A stretch of DNA of 64,000 nt from Quercus robur (GCF_932294415.1 NC_065535.1:67229862-67293861); one strand, 5' to 3'; positions 43,217 to 55,750 are shown, counted from the first letter of the stretch. Numbers and translations are program-made. The notes: generated by a model not told the origin, from the sequence alone.

Positions 43217-46200
43217 ATGACATTGGCGAAAGGCCACGGTTCTTCCCGTTGTAAGGAAAAAAAGAGGTTGTCTTCAATGATCTGGTTGCGTGAGATGTAG
43301 GCGAAGGGGCCGTCTATTCCGAATCGGACCATTCCGATGAGAAGGAGGCACGGCGTGATCCTGATAGTGAGTGCGCTCCTCTTATAGACCCTTGGTATAA
43401 TACCCATGCCTATTTCCCAAAAGTTCCTGGTGATTACACACTGCCGCTGCCAGGCCATGTGTGACTTGCCCTTTGCCGTCACAACATGGATGTATCTTGG
43501 GCTCTGTTGGCTTCTTCGATTCCAGATCTTGCCATCCGCCAAGGTACTTCACTCCCTGTGTCTATTCTCTTCTAGTTTAGATTGGGTACTGCTTTGGTTG
43601 GAAGGAGTGGGTGGACTAGGAGTTGTCCGACGCGGGTTTTATGGAGGCGCTACAGTGGGCAGGTGTATTGAAGGCCATTATTTCATCCCGCTGCTTGTCT
43701 AACTATAAGGACCTCTTCAACCTCCACCTTTTGGTTCGTCGATGGTGCACTGCCACTCATAGTTTTTTTTCTCTCCTGTGGTAAGATTGTCGTGACCTTC
43801 GAGGATGTGGCCAACTAGTTGCTTTTGCCCATTCTTGGGGATGTTGACCTTGGTGCCTTGGAGCTCTCTCCGGAGGAAGAAGTTGTGGAGGCCGAATTGA
43901 AGAAGTGGATGAGTGGTAACGTGAAGTTGTCATATTGGGTTAGTTCCTCTTCTAAGATCTTCGTTGCTGCTCGCCGTGTGGCCTTCATCACGTTCTGGCT
44001 CTGTAAGTTTATCTCTAGCTTTCATCCCCACTATGCTGTGAAGCCTTTGTATTTTCAGTTAGCCATTAAGATATCTGCTGGGGTAAGTCTGCTGTTGGCA
44101 CCCATGTTCTTGGGATATTTTTATGTTCAATTGGATATCCTGCGGAGTGATGAGGATCAGGCAGGTTCCTGCCACATAGTTACTACCTCTGTTCACAGTA
44201 CCATCCCACAACATTTGCTATATGAGCGCTATGCTAAGCATTTGGCAAAGTGTAGGCCTGTTCACTTTGCCAAGGAGAGATACAAGTCATGCCCGAGAGT
44301 TATCACTGATTTCTGTAGCAGATTTGAGCTTGATTTTCCATTGGCTTTTTGTTGGGTTGGTTTGAAGCCGATTGGTCATCCTGCTGTTGAATTTTTTGAC
44401 AAAAAGAGTTGGGTTTTCTTGGAGAGCATATAGGAACTTAGGCACGGGTTATACATGTGCTGATTCTATGATGGGTCCATTTGTTGATATTGTTGGGACC
44501 ACTCCCCTGTTGACTGGTTTTGAGGAAAGGGGTATCACTTACTTGGTAGCCACCAATGTTGGGTGGTTGCCTTACTTGGCTGATGAGGGTGTTAGATTTG
44601 TGCATTATCCTGCTAACAGGGTGAGGAGGCAGTTCGGGTTGGATCAGGATATTCCTGAAGACCTTTCTTCCCTTATAGAGTCCCCTACTTTTGTTTGGCC
44701 ATTCCTGCAGCACACTGCTTTTGAGTTTTGGAGCAAGCATTTTACTACAGTCACTATCCCAGGTTCACAAAGAGAGGGTATTTTTACTGCTACCATGCAC
44801 GAATACTGGCAGGCTGTGATGACCTCATTTAAGAAGGAGTTATTAGGCAGCTATGGGTTTTCTCTTATTCCTCATAACGGACTTGGTGCAGTTATTTCTG
44901 CCAACCCTCAGTTGCTTTTGCCCTCTAAATTTGTGTTGGCATACGCTAGGAAGTAGAGTCGATTTGCTATATTCGAGTGGGTTGAGGAGGATAGAGGGTG
45001 GATCTGGCATGCCGGTGACTATCTCCCGGGTTGGGAGAAGAGAGTAAAGGTGACAAACATTTCTGTGCCTGGTAAGAAGAGTTCTGCCAAGTCTAAGTCT
45101 GCTAAGAAGGGTGATGATTCTTCTGAGACTTGTTCAGACATTATACCTTTTGAGAGTGACCTTCCTCCCATGGGTAACATTGTTTTAGAAAGCTTTCCTC
45201 CCCTTTCTGCTCGCACTCGTTCTAGCAGGCGCCCTACTGCTAGTAAGTCCAAGCCTACTGCTCCATGGCCCTCTACTGATGCTCCTCCTTCTAGTAGGAC
45301 CTGAGGAAGTAAGAGAAAGACATCTCCCCCTCCTACGTCCACCACTATTGAGAGGAGAGTATGTTATCTCTAATTTTGCTTCATCTTATTTATATATTTT
45401 TTTATAGGGCTTTTCTATGGCTAACCCCTTGTATTTGTTAACTCATCTCCTTATCCTTGTCTTCTGTTTTTCTTTTGCAATCTAAACACAAGGAGGATGC
45501 GTTTGCCACCCGTCCTATATTACTGGATGAGCCCGAGTCTGAGGTATATCTCCTTCCTTTCTTTCTTCCTTTTCTTCTCTTTTGCACATATTTCCTTTGC
45601 CATATGCCATTGTTTGTCCTATCTCCCTTTCTACCCTCATTTCTCTCTCTGTTTGTTTTTCATCATCAACCGTTATGCATTCCTCTCTTCCTTTTTTTTT
45701 TTTTTTTTTTTTTGTTTCCCAAGCTGAGCTCGAGCCTATCTCCATATATCACCCCACAGCTGAAGAGATTTCTACCTCCATGGACACACCCGTGGAAGGT
45801 TTCTTTAATGGGGCTGATGTGGTGTTTGAGGCCACGGCTTCTGCCACTCCTGCTATTGCACAGGGAGTTCCTGCTGAGACTCCTATCCCTTCTACTGAGC
45901 TGGTACCCATGGATGAGGGTACTCATACTAAGAGGGTTAGTGAGGCCGCTCCCATTCCTACTGAGACGCTTACTCCCTAAGAGGGAGCCATTTCTCCTGT
46001 TGCTGCTCAGACTAAGGTTGCTTCTCCTGCCACACCTCTCGTTATCTCTACCAGTGATCCCTTCACAGCTTTATCTTAGGTCGTGAAGGATGGCTCTTCT
46101 TGGTGGTTACCCCTTCTTCCATCCCTAGCTCTGCTACACGTGGGCCTGATGCAGACTTGTCCTCTGAGGGATCCGAGGATGTTCTTGAGGATCCTGATGA

Positions 46201-46339
46201 TGAACCCACCATGAAAAAGAGGATTTTTGATTTTAATGAAAAGGAGAGTGTTGACCATAAGGCCGAGTTCATGGGTATGTATCTCTATTATCTTGTTAAG
46301 TTCCCCCTTTTTTTTTATTGCCCTCCTCTTTCTTCTCCT

Positions 46340-46379
<40 letters not shown>

Positions 46380-47381
46380 CTATTTAACCTTCTGATGCGG
46401 TCTGCCCTTTACTTTGCATGTTTGTTCCTTTGATTGCAGAGACTTTTAAGGAACCAGAAGTTGTAGCAGACACAAAGATGCCCATAGCCACTTCTCCTGC
46501 CGCACCTGTAGCTCCCGTTTTTGCCATACTTTCAGCACCAATTTCTGCCGTACCTACAGTATCAGTTTCTGCCATACCTACAGTATCAATTTCTACCATT
46601 CCTACAGTGCCAATTTCTACCGTACTTTCTGTAACTACTTTTGCCATTCCCACAGCCCCCATTCTCACAAGTCCTGGTAAGTTTCCTTTCCTTTATCTCC
46701 TTCTTCATTTCTTCATTGTGAGTTCATTCTTCCTTGCTTCATGGTTTCTCATACCACACTCCATGCTTCTTACCAGATTCGATTCTTACTCCCCCTTCTC
46801 AATTTGAGGTGAGCAGCAGTTCTACTCCAATTCCGAACCTTGTGGGTGGGTCTGCAGCCTTCTTTACATATTTTGATCAACCTGAGGTTAATGAATTTGA
46901 TCCTGCGGACTTCTGGGGTTCCGAGCCTCCCTATGTTGACTTCCATGGCTTCAGAGTTCTTGGGGATTGTGCTTCTCATTTGGAGGCAGTCTATAGTAGT
47001 CGTGGTGACTTCATGCAGGTATTCCGCCTCGGCCATTCTGCTAGGAAACACTTCTTGAAGTTGCTGGGAAGCGTGATGAACGATATTGAGCATAACTTTG
47101 TTGACACAGTTTCCACCGAGAGGATCCTGCAGTGGAGGGCTACGATTCAAGAGCTTGTTAGCGTGGGCTTTGTTGTGGAGGTCATTCTAGACCATCTTCG
47201 TGAGATTGCTCGAGCCTTCTTCATGAAAAAGGTTCAACCTGCTGTTGATGCCATTGATACATGCCTCCAGGCTCTGAGGAAAGAGGTGGCAAACTTGAAG
47301 GGTTGCCGTGAGCGCCTTCTTTCTAGTATTGGTGGATCCAGTCACTTTGGAGATCAGCCTTTCATTTCTGGGCTTCGTTGA
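43217..47381 (+). pseudogene. Plant mobile domain (PMD) gene, antisense inside the gypsy element
   Basis: The frame starts 'MTLAKGHGSSRCKEKKRLSS' at 43217. The PMD fold (PF10536, aminotransferase-like) follows: 'AGFMEALQWAGVLKAIISSR', 'FNLHLLVRRWCTATHS', 'VVTFEDVAN', 'RRVAFITFWLCKFISSFHP', 'LAIKISAGVSLLLAPMFLG' and 'TIPQHLLYERYAKHLAKC', then 'PANRVRRQFGLDQDIPED' and 'YWQAVMTSFKKELLGSYG'. A Lys/Ser-rich tail, a Pro/Thr/Ala/Val repeat (46510-46670) and a helical C-terminal region (46800-47381) complete it. Introns with GT/AG sites are visible (donors near 45543, 46275, 46678; acceptors near 45722, 46439, 46778). Stops (43617, 43818, 44954, 45301, 45978) and frameshifts (near 43760, 44430) mean it is dead. 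PMD genes are known as host silencing factors (MAIN/MAIL) and as passengers in gypsy and Mutator elements. Confidence 0.82.
46345..46372. repeat. (TA)n microsatellite
   Basis: About 13 TA units, inside an intron of the antisense PMD gene. Confidence 0.9.
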
Positions 47382-47390
47382 TGATGTAGT

Positions 47391-47490
47391 TTCCCTTTTA
47401 TTTTTCTTCACTTACTCCCCTATCTGGTACACTTTATGTTTTCCCTTTTATTTTTCTTCACTTACTCCCCTATCTGGTACACTTTATGTT
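47391..47490. repeat. Perfect 50-bp tandem duplication
   Basis: The 50 bases starting 'TTCCCTTTTATTTTTCTTCA' at 47391 are repeated without any visible difference at 47441-47490, just after the PMD stop codon. Confidence 0.9.
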
Positions 47491-47774
47491 TCCTATAGCA
47501 CTTATTTGGCAAATTTGATATGATTGCCATAGTTTGGATTTGTAATTATGATGTTACACTTTGCTACTACTTTTGGCTATTGCTATGACATAGTATGCTT
47601 TTGTAATGCTTCATACTCTTTCATTACATACTATTAAAAGCATGTTACAATCATGTCTCGTGACATAGTCACTTGAAGGAAAAACATAAAACTCATTAAA
47701 CAAAAAGGGATAACTACACAACTTTTTCTTTTAAGCATAATAATGTTTCAGCCACTTCCCATTGATGGGATCCA

Positions 47775-49148
47775 TCAGGTCTGGGCCAAACGGTAATACC
47801 CACTTGCATGCGCCTCTCTTATCACAAGGGGTCCCTCCCACTTTGATGAAAACTTAGATGGTCCTGCCATACCTCGCTTGACGTGGTCCGCTACTTTTAA
47901 CACGAGTTGCCCTTCTACGAACACTTTCTCTTTAGTCATTCTGCCATAGGCTTCAGTCATCCTCTGTCTATATCTGTGGCTGTGCTCTTGGGCCTCCTCC
48001 CTTTTTTCATTAAGCCCCTCTAGGTCTTTACATCTTTTTGCTGTATAGGCCCCCTTTTCTTTTTCTTTTTCCCGCATCTGCATAACCCTTAAAGATGGAG
48101 TCATCACTTCTACCGAGCTTATTACCTCTGTCCCGTAGACCAAGGAAAAGGGTGAAAACCTTGTGGCAGACTTTGGTGAATTTCTATAAGCCCAAAGAGC
48201 ATCTGGCAGGTGCATTGCATATCCTCCTGTATATTCTTGGCTCATTTTGCTGATGATCTTTATGAGAGTTTTGTTTGTCGCCTCTACTTGTCCATTTCCT
48301 TGCGGGTAATAGGGTGATGAATAATGGTGTTTGACTTGGTAGAATTCTAGCATCTTCCTCACATCACTGTCGACAAAGGGTGTGCCCTTGGCACTGATGA
48401 TCCAATGGGGTACCCCAAACCTCACAATTATATTTTTCTTTGATGAAGTTATCTACTGCTCCCCTCGTGGCTTTACGGAGTGGCACTGCTTCCGCCCATT
48501 TGGTGAAGTACTCTGTAGTCACCAAGATCCATATGTATCCACGTGATGGTGGGTTAATTGGTCCTACCAAATCAAGCCCCTAAGTGTGGAAGGGCCATGA
48601 GGTGACCATGCTGTGTAAGTTCTGTGGATGAGTGTGAATCATGTTGGCTTGTACTTGGCAACTGTGGCATTTTTTCACAAATTCTACTGTATCTTTCTTC
48701 ATGGTGGGCTAGTAGTAACCCATTTGTAGCAGGCATCTGTACAACTTTTTCATCCCTGGTGTTCTCCACACTCTCCTGCGTGTACTTCTTTTACCATCTC
48801 TCTTGCTTCCTCGAGACCCAAACATTATAATGGGTCCCCATCATACCTTTTCTTGAAAAGGACTCCATTATGCAAAAAGTAATGTGTTGCCAACCTTTTA
48901 AGCTTGTACCTTTCACTGTACTTTTATGGCAGAATACCTTCTGTCAAATACTGAGTGAATGGACTTCTCCAGTCTTTGCTGATGAACACAGTGTAACTTT
49001 CCTCTTTGTCTATCGCAAGCTGGCAGGTCTTGTATTGGTTTTGGACTTGATCTATGTCTTTACCCATACTTGGCCAATAGAAGCCTGTCCTTTGAAGTCT
49101 GCGGTAAAGATTGACTTCTCCGCATGAACCACAAGTCTTATCATGCAC
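47775..49148 (-). pseudogene. Gypsy integrase remnant
   Basis: The zinc-binding N-terminal region is at 49148-48924 ('LYRRLQRTGFYWPSMGKDI', 'CQLAID'). The catalytic core follows: 'GLDLVGPINPPSRGYIWILV', 'TKWAEAVPLRKATRGAVDNF', then 48425-47775 with 'FGVPHWIISAKGTPFVDSDV' and 'YYPQGNGQVEATNKTL'. The first Asp and the Glu of DDE are visible, but the second Asp position reads Ala (ISAKG). A frameshift near 48420-48360 and stops break it. The C-terminal part ends 'GPLVIREAHASGYYRLAQT'. Confidence 0.85.
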
Positions 49149-49496
49149 TTCCTTTAACTTTTTTTGGGCCTCTTTTCACCCTACGCATCTGGACAATACC
49201 CCACCTGGCATCCTGCTGTACAATTCTTCTCTTACCAAGGCGTAGTCTTTTAGCACCTACAATTCTGCCGTATCTTCTCCCTTCGTCAAAGCTTCCTTTA
49301 TAGGAATCCTCCAATCTTCTTCACATTGTTCCTCTTGGAACCTTTCCTTCAACATCTCCATAATAGACTCCTTCCTCTTGTTGACTTTTATCCTGGTGCT
49401 ATCTCCTTCAAAAAATATCTATGAGCCTAATGAGGCCAATGCGTCCATGTATTGATTCTCATTCCTTGGGGCATGCTCTATTTCAAAAGTTGCAAA

Positions 49497-49739
49497 CTAT
49501 TCCTCCATCTTCTGGGCCATTGTTCTGTACGAGGCCAAGTTGGGTTCCTTCACAGAGAAGCTTCCCTTGGCCTGGCAGACCACCAGGTTCAAATCACCCA
49601 TTACTTTTAAAAGCTTGATCCCTATTTCAAAGGCCATGGCTAATCTAGTTAGATAGGCCTCATATTTTGCTGTGTTGTTTGAACAAGGGAATTCTAATTT
49701 GAATGAAAGCACCACAGCCTTATCTTTTTTGTGATACAA
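49497..49739 (-). pseudogene. Second (archaeal-type) RNase H remnant
   Basis: 'VVLSFKLEFPCSNNTAKYEA' and 'EIGIKLLKVMGDLNLVVCQA' match the additional RVT_3/aRNH domain of Tat-clade gypsy elements (Ogre, Retand, Grande types). Its position between the first RNase H and integrase supports the clade call. Confidence 0.75.
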
Positions 49740-49795
49740 AACTACCCCACTCCTCCTGATTGGGTGGTAGAAGACCCATCAAACTTCATCACCCA

Positions 49796-50278
49796 TTACT
49801 CTCTGACTTCTTCTACCATAGCTACCTCTCTTGGGACCTCATCATCCAGCGAGAATTCTTCTTCTCCTGGGAATTGTGCCAGTAAGTCTGCTATAGCTTG
49901 GCTCTTTACTACCTTGGGTGTTCCCGCTTTCAAGTTGTATTGTGACAATTGTAACAGCCACTGGGATATTCTGCTAGAAAGAATTGGCTGCTGCAGCAAA
50001 GCATTGATTGTGTGAGACTTAGTCATTAGCCACACCTCGTAGGCCAAGAAATAATGGCGTAGCCTTTGTGAGGCATGTACCATAGCCAAGCATGCCCTTT
50101 CTGCCCTTGGGTAATGAGTCTTTGTATCCTTTAAGGCACGACTGATGTAGTAAACTGGATGCTCAATGCCACCTCCATCTTCTTGGGCAATCAATGCACC
50201 TATGGCATACGAGTTGGTGTCCAAGTAGAGCAACAATGGCTTTTTGCGAATTGGGGCTTGCACAATAGGGAGGTTCAT
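49796..50278 (-). pseudogene. Gypsy RNase H (RT-associated) remnant
   Basis: An open stretch of 160 codons has 'KPLLLYLDTNSYAIGALIAQ', 'HPVYYISRALKDTKTHYP', 'ERACLAMVHASQRLRHYF' and 'RISQWLLQLSQYNL', the standard RNase H domain following gypsy RT. It belongs to the same polyprotein as the flanking domains. Confidence 0.85.
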
Positions 50279-51488
50279 TATAATCTACTGTAGCCTTTTG
50301 AAGGCCGTCTATTGTGCTCCTCCCCACTCAAAACTTTTTCCTTTCTTGAGTAATCTGGTGAAAGTAGAAGTGATTGATGCCATTCCAGGGATGAATCTCC
50401 AGATGTATAAGACTTTGCCCAGGAACTTTTTAACTCCTTCATTGTGGTTGGCGGTTTCATGGTTGCTATAGCCGTAGCTTTGGCCGGGTCTACGTCTATT
50501 CCTTTAGTGTGAACCAGGAAACCCAAGAATTTCCCAGAGGACACTCCAAATGCACACTTGAGAGGGTTCATTCTCAGTTTGAAAGCCCTACATCCCTCAA
50601 ATACCCTTCTCAAAACTTGGGCGTGCTCTTCTCGCTTCTTTTATTTCACCACTATGTAATCCACATGGTTCTCCAGTTCCGGATGCATCATGTCATGAAA
50701 TATAGCCATCATTGTCCGTTGATAAGTTGCACCTGCATTTTTCAACCTAAAAGGCATCACAGTGTAGTAGAAGTTGCCTATGGATGTTCTGAAAGTAGTT
50801 TTCTCTGCATCCTTTGGCACCATCCTGATCTAATTATACCCATTGAATTTGTCCATAAATGAAAACATGGCGCTCCCCGCTGTAGAATCTATCAATAAAT
50901 CCATGTTTGGCAGTGAGAATTCATCCTTTGGGCAGAATCTATTGAGATTTCTGAAATCTACACAACACCTTATCTGCCCGTTCTTCTTCTTTACCGACAC
51001 TCTGTTGGATAACCAACACTAGTGTTGAATGGACTTAATGAATCCTATGACCAGCAATTTCTGTACCTCTTTAACTATTTGCCTTTCTATCTCAGTGTGG
51101 AATATCCTAGCAGGTTGGGCCACTAGCTTGGCCTCGGGGTCCACATTCAATGTATGTACTACTAGCCCTGGATCCAACCCTGGCATTTCACTGTAATCTC
51201 ATGCGAAGACATTTTGAATTCTTTCAGCAACAGTATCAATTCTAATTTTTCCTTTTCCGACAGTCTTGAACTAATTGAGATGGGTCTTGGTTCCTGTGAG
51301 TTAGACCCCAAGTTAATTTCCTCCAACTTTTCTTCTGCCACAACTTGTGCATCTTTTTCTGCCACAAATTCCTCGTCTTTTTCTTTGCCAATTCCTTCCT
51401 TTGAACCTTCTTGAGCCATGCAGCATACCATGCTTTTGTGTTGCCACTCTTGTCTAGGGCCCACTTGCATTTCACACGTGTGCCCCAC
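50278..51488 (-). pseudogene. Gypsy reverse transcriptase remnant
   Basis: Recognisable blocks on the minus strand are 'PGLVVHTLNVDPEAKLV' (about 51170), 'SVKKKNGQIRCCVDFRNLN' (about 50990), 'TTFRTSIGNFYYTVMPF' and 'NAGATYQRTMMAIFHDMM' (50823-50641), then 'GFLVHTKGIDVDPAKA'. The active-site box usually written Y-V-D-D reads H-V-D-Y here, so a metal-binding aspartate is lost. Stops lie near 51020, 50831 and 50640. Confidence 0.85.
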
Positions 51489-51747
51489 GCACCTTCATAA
51501 TTTGTATACAATCCTACCGTCAAGGCCTCAGACATTGACACATTGTGGTGCGTCATCTGACTCTAAGGCGGGTGCTTCCTTCCTTTTCTTCTTCTGCGAT
51601 AGCAACTCCCTTAAATCGGGTTCTGGATCACTTTGGATGTCTTCCCACCTAGGTACGAAGGTGCCTCGCAGCTTTGATATTGAGCTCTCCCTAGATGGTG
51701 CCCATTGGTCGTAGAACATAGTCTCTACTAGATAAGCTTCTGCATGC

Positions 51748-52180
51748 TTAAATGGCGATGGATTTGCTGCTATGCGTATCATTTTGCCATTCAATCTCTC
51801 TTTCACGCACTAGTGATAGGTGGACGGGACTAATCGGTACTTGTGTAACCATGGCCTCCCCAAAAGCACATGATATGAGACTTTCAGTTTTACCATGTGA
51901 AACCGAGCTAGGGAAGCTATGGGGCCCACCTTTAACCATAGTTGAATGTGGCCTGTGGTGTATTTGCCCCTTCCTCCAAACCCTGTCACTTCCATTAGGC
52001 ACCCCTGAATCTTTCTTTCTAAAATTTCTGCCGCTTGTAAAGTGCTTAATGGGATGAGATTTACAAAAGCGCCCATATCTACCAAGGCTCTCTTGATGGG
52101 TATTTGGTTTATGGATGCTGCTAAATAAAGGGGCCTCTTGTGGTCTGAGTACCCCACCTCCATATCCTTATAATTAAAAG
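51748..52180 (-). pseudogene. Gypsy aspartic protease remnant
   Basis: The 52163-51810 frame has the retropepsin pattern: 'RALVDMGAFVNLIPLSTL' and, near the end, 'YHVLLGRPWLHKYRLVPSTY'. The catalytic triad position reads D-M-G instead of D-T/S-G, a change expected to abolish activity. Frame continuity with gag and RT is lost. Confidence 0.8.
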
Positions 52181-52439
52181 TGATCTCACTTGATTCCTAC
52201 AAGAGGGCTCTGTCCTCTGCGACTTTTGCTGTTAAACATTCTATTCCTGCCTTAGAGGCAATGCTTACTAGGACCTCTGTGGCTATCCTTCGCTTCTTTG
52301 CTGTAAGCCCCAGTTGGTCAAACAAATTCTTGAACTTGGAGCTTTTCTGTAAGGTGGTAATTGCTGCAGCAAGCAGGGCTGGATTTTCTTCTTCGCCCTC
52401 CCCTGGATCTGCACAAATCACAACTGCTGCTACACCTTT

Positions 52440-53714
52440 CCCTTTGTGGTTTGGGAATGGATTTCTTTGAACTTCCGGCTAGGACAGCTCCAAGGTCCCT
52501 TCCTTGATTCTGCAGTGTACCAATCTGCGGAGTGCCCAACATTCTGCGGTGGGATGTTGCACGTAGTTGTGCAAACAGCAGAAGCGTGGGTCCCTCCGCT
52601 CTTCTTCTGTGGGCTTTCTGGAAACTTGGTTGGGCTTAAAGACTCCATCTGCTATCCACTTATCTAAGAGCACATCGAGCTCTTTTGGGGTACATGGTAG
52701 GGGTGGAAGGGTATCATATTCCCTTTCGTCAGTTTTCCTCTTTCTTTCTCCAGTGGATACTGCCATGGCCTACGAAGCGCTTCTTTTGTCCGAGCTTAGC
52801 TTCACTAACTAAGCTGTCTTTCTAGCCTTCTGCAATAATTGTGCAAACTGGGAGATTTCCAAGTTTTCCAAGGCGGCTCTGTACTCCTTGATCATATTTG
52901 TCATACACATTTCCAGCAATGTCCTTTCTTCACAATAATCATAGCAGTCGAGTGCTATATCTCTGAACCTTTTGATGTATTCCATTAAATCCTCACCATT
53001 TCTTTGCTTGGTTGCTTGCAAGGTTGCAAGCGTTACTGTTTCCTCTCCATGGAAGTATTTAGTGCAAAATACATCCACCATCTCATCCCAAGTTGGGATT
53101 GATCTTGGCTTTAAGCCGATGTATCAGGTGTATGCCCGGTCACATAGTGATTTGGAAAATTCCGGAAGGCATAAGTCCTCGTTTGTCGCATAAGGGCCAA
53201 GAGTATCAATAAACTTGCTCATGTGCTCAACGACACTTCTTTTCCTGCCATCGTACTGCGCAAAGACTTGCAGTTTGTATCTCTCTGGGTATAGTTTGCT
53301 GAGTATCCTTAGTGGGTAAGGAGGTCTTCGTGCATAGAATCTCTCCTTGGGCGCCCTGGCCCTTTCCTACTCCAGGAAAGTTGCTACTTCAGCTATAGTG
53401 ATGAAACGTTGTTCCGTATTCTACGGGACACCTCCTGTTGGTGTCTCTTCTTTGTCTACCACATGTTCCGGGTCATGCTGGCTTCCTTTCTTTCTTGTTT
53501 TGTCTGTCTTCAACTAATGGATTTCTTCCCTCATCTGTTGCTACGATTGCTGCAGTGACTGCAACACCTCAATGAAAACGTTGACATTGTCCGTGGGGAC
53601 TTTTGGCTGCAGTTGGGGTTCAACCCCCACTCTGTTGATACCTTCCGTCTGGTTGGGCTGCTGTTGATGAAGCGTTGTTGGCTTGGACTCTGCCTACGAG
53701 GGCACGACACTCAT
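52440..53714 (-). pseudogene. Gypsy gag remnant
   Basis: Minus-strand frames give the retrotransposon gag domain: 'FCTKYFHGEETVTLATLQAT' and 'YIKRFRDIALDCYDYCEE' (about 53081-52809). This is followed by 'MAVSTGERKRK...' and a Cys/His stretch 'FCCLHNYVQHPTAECW' (52766-52479) resembling the zinc-finger-like end of Tat gag proteins. The first Met candidate is at 53714. Several in-frame stops interrupt the reading frame, so no gag protein can be made. Confidence 0.8.
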
Positions 53715-53807
53715 GTTTCGCGTCGTCCTGGATTTTGGGGGCATTTGTTTGCAAGGGCTTCTATCCCTATCTGTTTCCCAACTCTCTAATGGAGTCACCA
53801 ATTTAAA

Positions 53808-55745
53808 TGTGGTGGGCCTTTTTTAAGATGTTGAGCTGGACTACCTCCTACTGTACTGGGCCGAAGTGTTCTGGATAAGAGAGTTAGGACTGGTCCAATT
53901 GTAACCCACCTTGGTCTGGCTTGTGCACAAACTATGCCTCGTTTGCCGAAACTTTGGTCACATGCCCATGGCAGGCAGAGCTGCTATGGAAGAGTTATAA
54001 CAAATAGATGTAATAATAATAAAAGAAAGCATGTTTGCCATTAGATAAAATAAATAAAGGATCCTTAATTAAAATGAAGACCGCAATGACAAGAAACGCC
54101 TTGTAAATGAAATGGCAGAAATAAGCAGAGAAGAAATGAGTTATCAAAGAAGGAAAAGATCAATCCACCATGCCAAGTTATGTTACAGGATCAAGACCAA
54201 GGAGGGAACCATTTCCTCAATGTGAGTAATCTCTCAGGAAGACCTGCCGTAGAAATTAATCACTTTAAGGGAAACGGACTTGAATGGCTACTACCCAAAA
54301 GAGTCCTTTGCCTCTAATAGAGAGTAGGCCTTTAGAGGGAGAGAAAGGATTAACCTATTGGTGCATGTCTGCCATTCTATGCTCTCTATTTTTTTTTCTT
54401 CTTTTTCCTCTTTTCTTTTTTCAGTGCTTACCTATCTAGTAATGTTGTGATTCTCTCCTTGATGTTAATATTGCCATCAGGATGATCCCCCCTTACTGTG
54501 TATGGTAAGGGTTCTTTATATACTGCCTGTCGTGACTGGTTTTTACCATTTTAACCTTTAGCTACCGCTGTCTGGTCTAGGTATCCCTACCAACTACCAC
54601 TGGCTTGTTAGTTGTCCAACCACCACCCCTTACCTATGCTGATTGCTCACCGTGGCATTCTTATCTGCCACGATGTGGGTGTTCTCTCTTCCTATCCCTC
54701 ATGGCATGCACCTAGTGCTTCCTACTCATCTTTACTTCTTTTGAGCAGTATGTCATCCTAGTAGGACATTTTCTCCAAAAAAACCTAAGCGAGAACCCCA
54801 GAATAGATTTTCCCCTCGCCCCACCGCCAGACCATACCCTCTCTTACCTTTGACCCATGACCCACCACTTCTTGTATTGGCTGGGTACAGGTTGGTGATG
54901 TTTGGGCCTTTAGTGTGCTTCACTTCTGTGTATGTCTAAAACTTGTCCACTACTCATGTGTTTGCCGTGGTCTGGAGGCTCATCTGCACATTCTGCTGCT
55001 CATCCTTGACTTCTTATGGCGTGAGCTATTTTTTGATTTCCCATTCTTTATGGCCTGCTCCCTTTAGGGGCTAGGCTTTGCTTGATTGTGGGTTTTTCTT
55101 CCTTCAGCCAACTCTGTTACTCCTTCCGTAGTCTTGCTACCATTCCTGTCGTACCACTCTGTCATTCCTACTGTGATGTTATTTAACCCAAGCTTGCAAG
55201 ACCTCTTTGGACCTGCTGCTAATTCTTCTCTCAATGACTCTATATGGTCATTGGACTCATACTCATACTATTTTGGGATTTTTTATTACATTGCTTGTGG
55301 GCTCCTTTGTCTCATTTATTTCTTCTTAGGCATTATTGGCCCATTTGCTTTCCTTGGGCATCCTTGGCCCTTTTTCTAATTCTGCATTCCCATGGGCTTT
55401 TACTAACTCTTTTGGGCTTTCTTGGCCTAATTAACTTATCCTTCATCCTTGGGGCTCATGGGCTTTCTATCAACCCTTTACTTTCTTTACTTGCATTATT
55501 TCGGGCTTACTATGGCCCATTCTCACTTTTCTACATCACATACTACCCATGGGTTTGCTACTTCTCTCTCTGGGCTCTTTTAGGCCCGTTTACTTCCTCA
55601 AGGCCCATTTATTTATTTTATGGGCCTATGATCCATTATTCCTGCCACTCGGGCTTAATGGTTTTTCTATCCACTCACTAACTCTTCTCTGCCCATATTG
55701 TTGGGCTTCTTCCTTCTACTGGGCTTTCCAAAATGAGCATCAACA
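53808..55745 (-). repeat. 5' LTR of the gypsy element (1938 bp)
   Basis: Matches the left LTR over its whole length with many substitutions and small indels. It begins TGTGGTGGGCC and ends CAACA on the plus strand, followed by the AAGAT target duplication. The TGGGCY-rich block is also present (about 55200-55740). Confidence 0.9.
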
Positions 55746-55750
55746 AAGAT

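Larger units (their letters stand above)
40870..55745 (-). mobile_element. Ty3/gypsy (Tat-like) LTR retrotransposon carrying an antisense PMD gene
   Basis: A 14.9-kb element with two LTRs (40870-42823 and 53808-55745), bounded by AAGAT target duplications (40865-40869 and 55746-55750). The gag-pol genes read on the minus strand, so the right LTR is the 5' LTR. Next to it, on the minus strand, is a primer-binding-like 'TTGGTGACTCCATTAGAGAG' (cf. tRNA-Arg PBS of Ogre/Tat elements). A purine-rich 'CAGGGGGCTAAA' precedes the 3' LTR. Domain order is gag, protease, RT, RNase H, a second RNase H, integrase, typical of the Tat clade. A long extra region between integrase and the 3' LTR holds a plus-strand gene. 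Many stops and lost catalytic residues, plus visible LTR divergence, show an old, inactive copy. Confidence 0.92.

Noticed and set aside
45457-46086. A 209-codon Leu/Phe-rich open frame on the plus strand.
   Set aside because: It crosses an intron and a long T run of the PMD pseudogene and reads out of the PMD frame; the hydrophobic bias comes from T-rich DNA.
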